62,469 bases of DNA from UBA5500 sp023622465 (GTDB lineage: Bacteria; Bacillota; UBA994; UBA5500): NCBI GenBank assembly GCA_023622465.1, contig JAMNZE010000093.1:1-62469 (forward strand). The letters run 5' to 3'. A program made the position numbers and the translations under genes. The notes below the pieces were generated by a model, which saw only the letters and a list, made by a program, of their open reading frames with translations, made no database searches and was not told the origin of the DNA. Positions 58,182-62,469 of the stretch are shown here, in pieces. Position 1 is the first letter of the stretch, and each line of letters starts with the position of its first letter.

Positions 58182-58742
58182 ATGAAAGTTTTGCTGCATG
58201 CCTGTTGTGGGCCCTGTGCTTCCTATTGTGTAGAGGCCCTACGGGAAGCGGGGCATCAAGTTTATGGCTATTTTTATAATCCCAACATTCATCCCTCCCA
58301 GGAATATCAGCGCCGCCTAGATTCCTTTATGCAATTTGCAGAAACGGTAGAGTTGCCTGTGCTCAACCCGGGAGAGTATGACTATCAGGAGTGGTTGCGC
58401 CGTGCCGCTTGGCGGGAACAGGTGCGCTGCCCCCTCTGCTACCAGATGCGCCTGGAGCAGACGGCACGCATCGCTAAACACGGCAAATTCGATGCCTTTA
58501 CCACCACCCTGTTAATTAGCCCCTTTCAAAAGCATGAAGTACTAAAGGAAACCGGCGAGGCCATTGCTGCTGCCTACGACATACCCTTTCTTTATATGGA
58601 TTTCCGCACCGGTTTTAAGCGCAGCGTGGAACTTTCCAAAGAGATGGGCCTTTACCGTCAACAGTACTGCGGTTGCATTTATAGCGAGGCCGAACGCTAC
58701 GCGCAGGACAGGGAGAAGAAGAAAAAAACTGCAAAGAAATGA
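58182..58742 (+). CDS. queH: Epoxyqueuosine reductase QueH
   Basis: A 186-aa DUF208/QueH protein, which reduces epoxyqueuosine to queuosine in tRNA. The conserved cysteines are in HACCGPCASY, RCPLCYQMRLEQT and YCGCIYSEAERYAQ; they bind an Fe-S cluster and redox site. The Lys-rich tail is typical. The ATG follows the hemZ stop immediately with GGAGAG inside the hemZ end, so the two are co-transcribed. A strong terminator follows. Confidence 0.93.
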   Translation: MKVLLHACCGPCASYCVEALREAGHQVYGYFYNPNIHPSQEYQRRLDSFMQFAETVELPVLNPGEYDYQEWLRRAAWREQVRCPLCYQMRLEQTARIAKHGKFDAFTTTLLISPFQKHEVLKETGEAIAAAYDIPFLYMDFRTGFKRSVELSKEMGLYRQQYCGCIYSEAERYAQDREKKKKTAKK

Positions 58743-58746
58743 CACT

Positions 58747-58776
58747 AACAGCTGCGGTAATCCGCGGCTGTTTTTT
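58747..58776 (+). terminator. Terminator of the hemZ-queH unit
   Basis: AACAGCTGCGG / CCGCGGCTGTT with a TAAT loop and one wobble pair, followed by a T-run. Confidence 0.88.
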
Positions 58777-58823
58777 CTTGCGCCTATGGAGGTAATTGTG
58801 TGATGTATTCAGAATAGAATGCA

Positions 58824-59036
58824 GTGGGCACAAACCTGGGCGAAGTTTTCCCCAGCGGAATAGTGAGCTGTCTGCTCACTTGGCTTGCTCAGTACTATCT
58901 AGGTTATCTACTAGCAATATTGGTTTGGTCTTTTATTGGGGCATCCCTTTATGTTGCTGTGCTTCATTGCTATAGCGAGCTAGTAAAGAGAGATGCGCCC
59001 GATGTAACAGCCGATGAAATGGAGGTGAAGAAATGA
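58824..59036 (+). CDS. Small protein with one or two membrane segments, possibly a remnant
   Basis: A 70-aa frame starting at GTG 58824. It holds one or two hydrophobic stretches (GIVSCLLTWLAQYYLGYLLAILVWSFIGASLYVAVLHC) and an acidic end (DAPDVTADEMEVKK). No ribosome binding site precedes it; an in-frame TAG just upstream at 58815 limits extension. The stop overlaps the next start as ATGA, the pattern of translational coupling, which argues that it is translated. It could be a small protein or the end of a decayed transporter gene. I do not recognise a family. Confidence 0.4.
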   Translation: MGTNLGEVFPSGIVSCLLTWLAQYYLGYLLAILVWSFIGASLYVAVLHCYSELVKRDAPDVTADEMEVKK

Positions 59037-59380
59037 AGAATAGCTTTGCAGAGGTAAAATTGTTTCAAGTTAAACCGGGCAAGCTGGCCGAGTTTGAAAC
59101 CCTGATAGCGGCAATCGCCGAGGCACAAATTCAGCAACCCGGATGTCTAGATATTAAATACCTTAAGCGTTCCTTTACTATCGACGGCGTTGAAATGGGT
59201 AGCCCTCCAAGGGAGCTGACGCGGATTGTAAAGTGCGTCAAGTATTTCTCTTACTGGGAATTTGATAGCAAGGAGAACTATGGCAAGGCCGTTAAGTGGT
59301 TCTTCAATAACTATGGAAAGGAAATTCAAAAGCTGCTTATCGCACCCTTTGATATCAATTGTGGGCCTAGTCTTCATTAA
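59033..59380 (+). CDS. Antibiotic-biosynthesis-monooxygenase-like dimeric barrel protein
   Basis: A 115-aa protein with the ferredoxin-like fold of the ABM family: strand AEVKLFQVKPGKLAEFETLIAAIAEAQIQQPGCLDIKYL, then VKYFSYWEFDSKENYGKAVKWFFNNYGKEIQKLL. The best-matched members are small quinol monooxygenases or uncharacterised proteins in anaerobes. The ATG follows GGAGGTGAAG and overlaps the upstream 70-aa frame by 4 nt. A terminator hairpin shared with the M20 gene follows. The activity is unknown. Confidence 0.7.
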   Translation: MKNSFAEVKLFQVKPGKLAEFETLIAAIAEAQIQQPGCLDIKYLKRSFTIDGVEMGSPPRELTRIVKCVKYFSYWEFDSKENYGKAVKWFFNNYGKEIQKLLIAPFDINCGPSLH

Positions 59381-59392
59381 AATACAGAACAA

Positions 59393-59419
59393 AAACGGAC
59401 GCGCTCGCGTCCGTTTGTT
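59393..59419. terminator. Terminator between the ABM-like gene and the M20 hydrolase gene
   Basis: AAACGGACGCG / CGCGTCCGTTT with a 2-nt centre and A/T flanks on both sides, between convergent genes. Confidence 0.85.
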
Positions 59420-59424
59420 GTATC

Positions 59425-60606
59425 TTACTGCAAATAAGCCGGCAAGAGGCTGTAAAACTGACAGGCAGTTACTATGTCGCTCACCGGGCAATATTCGTTG
59501 GTTTTGTGGGCCACCGCTTCGATACCGGCCCCAAAACCGATGGTGGGGATGCCCAGCCGACTGGCTGTTGCTACGCCATTAGTGGAGAAGGTCCATTTAT
59601 ACAATTGCGGTTCTTGGCCTAGCAAGGCTTCATAGGTCTTAATACAGCTCTTAGTCAATGGGTGTTCTTGGTCTATTTCCCAGGCGGGTAAGAAGGAACG
59701 AAGGGTGATGGTTTCGCCGGTCCAACTGGTGCCCACCGCTTCGTAGACCTCCCATGTAGCGTCGGTGCCGGCCACCAGAGCATCCAGCTCTTTAGCCACC
59801 GACTCCTCTGTTTCGCCGGGGACAAGGCGTCGATCCAGATAGAGGGAACAACTGGCCGGAATAGCGTTCAAGGAAACGGCCGTGCTTTCAATTCTAGTCA
59901 GTGCCAAAGAGGGGCGCTCTCCGGCGGGCAACTGCATGTATTCATTGCCCAGCTTTTCAATGCGGGCAACAATCGGCTGGGCCTTATAGATGGCGTTAAC
60001 GCCCTTTTCCGGAGCCGAACCATGGGAAGATACGCCTGGCACCGTAATCTTGAACACGGCGCGCCCCATGTGCCCTAAGGAAATCTGCAGATAGCTGGGT
60101 TCACAAATAACCACATAGTCGGGCTGCAGCGAGTTATCGACGATGGCCCGGTAGAGGCCTTCACCATCGTAATCCTCTTCCATAACCGAGCAGCAGACAT
60201 GAATAGTTTTTCCCGCATCTAGCCCTAGCTGCTTGATCACTGCCCCGGCATATACGGTGGCAGCCGCAGAAGCTTTCATGTCCGAGGCGCCGCGCCCGTG
60301 CAGCCTGCCATCCTTAATCACACCACCATATGGGGGCAAATCCCACTCCTCCGGGTCATTGACATCCACATGGTCCACGTGTGAATCGAACAATAATTTT
60401 GTAGGGCCGTTACCGATGGTGCCGATTACGTTGCCCACCTTATCAACTACTACCCGGTCATAACCCAGTTGCTTCATTTCAGTAGCGATACGTCGAATTA
60501 CTTTTTCCTCTTTACCGGTCAGGCTTTTAATTTGAACTAATTCACTAGCGAAGGCTATTAATTGTTGTTCAATGGCTTGTACCGCGTCTTTAACCCGTGT
60601 TTTCAT
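59425..60606 (-). CDS. M20-family metallohydrolase, YgeY type
   Basis: A 393-aa ArgE/DapE-like enzyme. Metal ligands are in LLFDSHVDHVDV (His), GRGASDMKASAA (Asp), SVMEEDYDGEGL (catalytic/bridging Glu pair), CEPSYLQISLGHMGRAVFKI and the terminal GAGIEAVAHKTNEYCPVSD (His). The set of substitutions matches YgeY, linked in other bacteria to diaminopropionate/selenium-associated gene sets. A DpaL (YgeX) homologue is 25 kb away. ATG at 60606 is 8 nt after GGGAGG; an ATG at 60612 is too close. Confidence 0.86.
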   Translation of the reverse strand: MKTRVKDAVQAIEQQLIAFASELVQIKSLTGKEEKVIRRIATEMKQLGYDRVVVDKVGNVIGTIGNGPTKLLFDSHVDHVDVNDPEEWDLPPYGGVIKDGRLHGRGASDMKASAAATVYAGAVIKQLGLDAGKTIHVCCSVMEEDYDGEGLYRAIVDNSLQPDYVVICEPSYLQISLGHMGRAVFKITVPGVSSHGSAPEKGVNAIYKAQPIVARIEKLGNEYMQLPAGERPSLALTRIESTAVSLNAIPASCSLYLDRRLVPGETEESVAKELDALVAGTDATWEVYEAVGTSWTGETITLRSFLPAWEIDQEHPLTKSCIKTYEALLGQEPQLYKWTFSTNGVATASRLGIPTIGFGAGIEAVAHKTNEYCPVSDIVTACQFYSLLPAYLQ

Positions 60607-60750
60607 GCCCATACCTCCCTTTGGCAGAATAGCTAGTTATAAGCTAATCATACCAAACCTAACTTAAGGGCGCAGGGTAATACTTGACAAAATACTTCGA
60701 TACCCTCTACAATTAGCAGCAACGTTGCTATTGGGGGAGGAGGGGGATTG

Positions 60751-62109
60751 GTGTCAATCCAACCGGTTGCCAAGAGTAAGAAGGCGAGTTTATATACTAA
60801 GATTCTGCTGTTAGCCTGGCCGGTGATGGCGCAAATGTTCCTGCAGACTCTAGCCCAGATGGTAGATATGGCCATGGTGGGGCGCTTAGGGCAGGCCGCG
60901 ATCGCTGCCGTAGGTTTAAGTTTTCGCCCCATGTTTGTAGGGCAGGCCATCTTTCTAGGCCTAGGGGTGGCTACAACCGCATTGGTGGCTCGCTTTATTG
61001 GTGCCGAAGATGAAGATACTGCCACCAAAGCGGCTGCTCAGGCCTTACTCACTACCTCGGTGTTGGCGCTGGTTTTAGCGGTCTGTGGTTTCTTCTTTGC
61101 CCGGGAAATAACCCTTTTTATGGGGGCTAAAGATGATGTAATCCAGCTAGGTATTCAATACTTGCAAGCTTTCAGTCCCGGGTTATTCTTTCTGATGCTA
61201 TCAACCATTATGACCAGCTCTCTGCGAGCCGCCGGTGATACGAAAACGCCCTTTTATGCTAGCCTATTTGCTAATGCACTTAACGTTGTTCTTAACTATG
61301 CCTTAATTTTTGGCCACTTCGGTCTGCCTGCCCTCGGGGTACAAGGCGCCGCCCTAGCCACCAGTATTGCCCACCTATCTACCGCCAGCATCCTGTTTAT
61401 CGCCCTGCTACGGGGTAAGGGAGGGCTGCACCTTAGAGGGCGAGATTTTGCCACCCTCGATTGGCCCCTGATCGTTCGCCTTTTCCGTGTCGGTATTCCG
61501 GCCGCCTTGGAGCGGCTAGTTATGAGTTTGAGCGTTATGCTTCACGTCAAGATTGTAGCGACCCTTGGTACTACGGCGGTGGCCGTTTCCACCTTAGCCG
61601 GCAATATTGAGCAACTTTCCTATATGCCCAGCATCGGCTTTTCGGTAGCCGCCTCCACTTTAGTAGGGCAAAATTTAGGAGCAGGTTTCCCCCAAGAAGC
61701 TGAGCGCAGTGGTTGGGGTGCGACTCGTCTGTGTGTATTCTTCATGGGCACCATGGGGGTGCTGTTCATTTTATTGCCCAGCCTCTTTGTGCGTATTTAC
61801 ACCGATGATCCGGCCGTTATAGCTTCGGCGGGGCAAGTGTTGCGCCTCATAGGTATTTCCCAGGTTCCCCAAGCCTTCGCCTTTGTGGCCAGTGGCGTTT
61901 TGCGTGGAGCAGGCGATACCAATGCGGTTCTTAATTTTGTTTTCCTAGGCAACGTGGTTATTCGTCTGGGCCTTTCTTACCTATTCGTGGTGGTCTTAGG
62001 TTGGGGTTTATGGAGTGCCTATGTGGCCGTTCTTGCTGACTGGATTTTTCGTGGTATTGCCCTCAGCCATTGGGTTAGACTGGGGCGGTGGCAAGTTAAA
62101 GCCGTCTAG
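60751..62109 (+). CDS. MATE-family efflux transporter
   Basis: A 452-aa protein with about twelve membrane helices in two MATE repeats: ILLLAWPVMAQMFLQTLAQMVDMAMVGRLGQAAIAAVGLSFRP in the first, and LFRVGIPAALERLVMSLSVMLHVKIVATLGTTAVAVSTLAGNIEQL in the second. It has conserved GDTKTPFYASLFANALNVVLNYALIFG. It would exchange drugs or metabolites for Na+ or H+; the substrate is unknown. The GTG at 60751 lies 4 nt after AGGGGG (60741-60746) and 12 nt after GGAGG; TTG at 60748 is an alternative. Confidence 0.92.
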   Translation: MSIQPVAKSKKASLYTKILLLAWPVMAQMFLQTLAQMVDMAMVGRLGQAAIAAVGLSFRPMFVGQAIFLGLGVATTALVARFIGAEDEDTATKAAAQALLTTSVLALVLAVCGFFFAREITLFMGAKDDVIQLGIQYLQAFSPGLFFLMLSTIMTSSLRAAGDTKTPFYASLFANALNVVLNYALIFGHFGLPALGVQGAALATSIAHLSTASILFIALLRGKGGLHLRGRDFATLDWPLIVRLFRVGIPAALERLVMSLSVMLHVKIVATLGTTAVAVSTLAGNIEQLSYMPSIGFSVAASTLVGQNLGAGFPQEAERSGWGATRLCVFFMGTMGVLFILLPSLFVRIYTDDPAVIASAGQVLRLIGISQVPQAFAFVASGVLRGAGDTNAVLNFVFLGNVVIRLGLSYLFVVVLGWGLWSAYVAVLADWIFRGIALSHWVRLGRWQVKAV

Positions 62110-62141
62110 CATCCAACATCAATACACAAAGGTTAATAGCC

Positions 62142-62178
62142 GAGCTGTTAGCACGTTAGCTAGCAGCTCCAATTTTTT
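62142..62178 (+). terminator. Terminator of the MATE gene
   Basis: GAGCTGTTAGC / GCTAGCAGCTC with one wobble and a 6-nt loop, then AATTTTTTG. Confidence 0.88.
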
Positions 62179-62236
62179 GTCATAAAAGGATTATCTGATT
62201 TGGTGACGAATTGAAGCGCAAAGGAGGGCGAGAAAT

Positions 62237-62469
62237 ATGCTGACAGTTGGTATGCCAGCACCCGATTTTACTCTGCCGGATAAAGATGGTAAGCCCATCT
62301 CCTTATCCGATTTCAGAGGCAAAAAGGTTGTGGTTTACTTCTATCCGCGCGATAACACGCCCGGATGCACCCGCCAGGCCTGCGCCTTTCGCGATGCCTA
62401 TGACGGTTTCAGAACTGAAGACGTCGTAGTTATTGGCATCAGTAAGGATAGCCAGGCTTCCCATCAGCG
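62237..62469 (+). CDS. bcp: Bcp/AhpC-type thioredoxin-dependent peroxiredoxin, truncated by the window
   Basis: The first 77 residues of a peroxiredoxin of the Bcp (BCP/PrxQ) group. It begins MLTVGMPAPDFTLPDKDG, then FYPRDNTPGCTRQACAFRD, with the peroxidatic Cys in TPGCT and the resolving Cys five residues later (QAC), the PrxQ layout. The frame is open at the right edge, so the gene continues outside. ATG at 62237 follows AAGGAGGGCG. It has its own upstream terminator before it, so it starts a new transcription unit. Confidence 0.9.
   Translation, partial: MLTVGMPAPDFTLPDKDGKPISLSDFRGKKVVVYFYPRDNTPGCTRQACAFRDAYDGFRTEDVVVIGISKDSQASHQ

Noticed and set aside
1..62469. tRNA, rRNA, insertion sequences or prophage modules
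   Set aside because: No tRNA-like TTCGA-arm structures outside genes, no transposase or integrase, and no flanking direct repeats were seen by reading.

Overview
The window looks like chromosome of a spore-forming anaerobic Bacillota, most likely a member of the Clostridia. The base composition is close to even. The evidence is a BofC-like gene upstream of ruvCAB, a YheC/D spore-coat type gene, HemZ and QueH, a T-box leader on lysS, a YlbF-family gene, strong Shine-Dalgarno sites with many GTG/TTG starts, and U-rich hairpin terminators after most transcription units. There is no prophage, insertion sequence, CRISPR array, rRNA or tRNA that I can see. The genus cannot be named from this sequence alone.

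Layout. 0-3.9 kb: TcdA, an old-yellow-enzyme reductase, an ATP-grasp ligase and a PHP phosphatase. 3.9-8.2 kb: feoAB, divergent from a DtxR-type regulator and a PatB-type aminotransferase. 8.2-9.9 kb: Mrp ATPase, a DUF5320-like protein and a DUF134 DNA-binding protein behind a promoter carrying a repeated palindrome. 10-12.3 kb: OsmC protein, a small membrane protein and gltX. 12.3-17.7 kb: a nucleoside ABC importer ending in uridine kinase. 17.9-22.5 kb: class V aminotransferase, nitroreductase, cysS and a frameshifted YheC/D ATP-grasp gene. 22.5-23.8 kb: BtuF under a cobalamin riboswitch. 23.9-31.3 kb: cell envelope and sensing (FemAB, MurE-like ligase, chemoreceptor, three-domain NlpC/P60 protein, cardiolipin synthase). 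31.5-41.7 kb: amino-acid enzymes, a trypsin-like protease, a DUF4097-type protein, lysS with its T-box, a cysteine desulfurase, DegV and a KBL-type enzyme. 41.7-46.5 kb: amidohydrolase, two CNNM/CBS proteins and a PrsW/YhfC-type protease with a long structured leader. 46.6-49.6 kb: YlbF, YchF, NadE, YebC. 49.6-51.6 kb: a divergent pair of DUF6385-like surface proteins, one with 49-residue repeats. 51.6-54.6 kb: BofC-like and ruvCAB. 54.6-62.5 kb: alpha-fucosidase with an EamA transporter, HemZ, QueH, an M20 hydrolase, a MATE pump and the start of a Bcp peroxiredoxin.

The most unusual items are: the Mrp/DUF5320/DUF134 unit with its operator; the repeat-bearing DUF6385 pair; the FemAB-MurE pair whose MurE has DSPG where DNPR is expected; the NlpC/P60 protein with two apparently dead domains; adjacent degV and KBL-type genes that each seem to lack a conserved internal block; a CysRS with Ser in place of the first His of HIGH; the hairpin over the bofC ribosome binding site; and a family of related terminators. 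Domain and family calls come from reading the translations; no database search was run.
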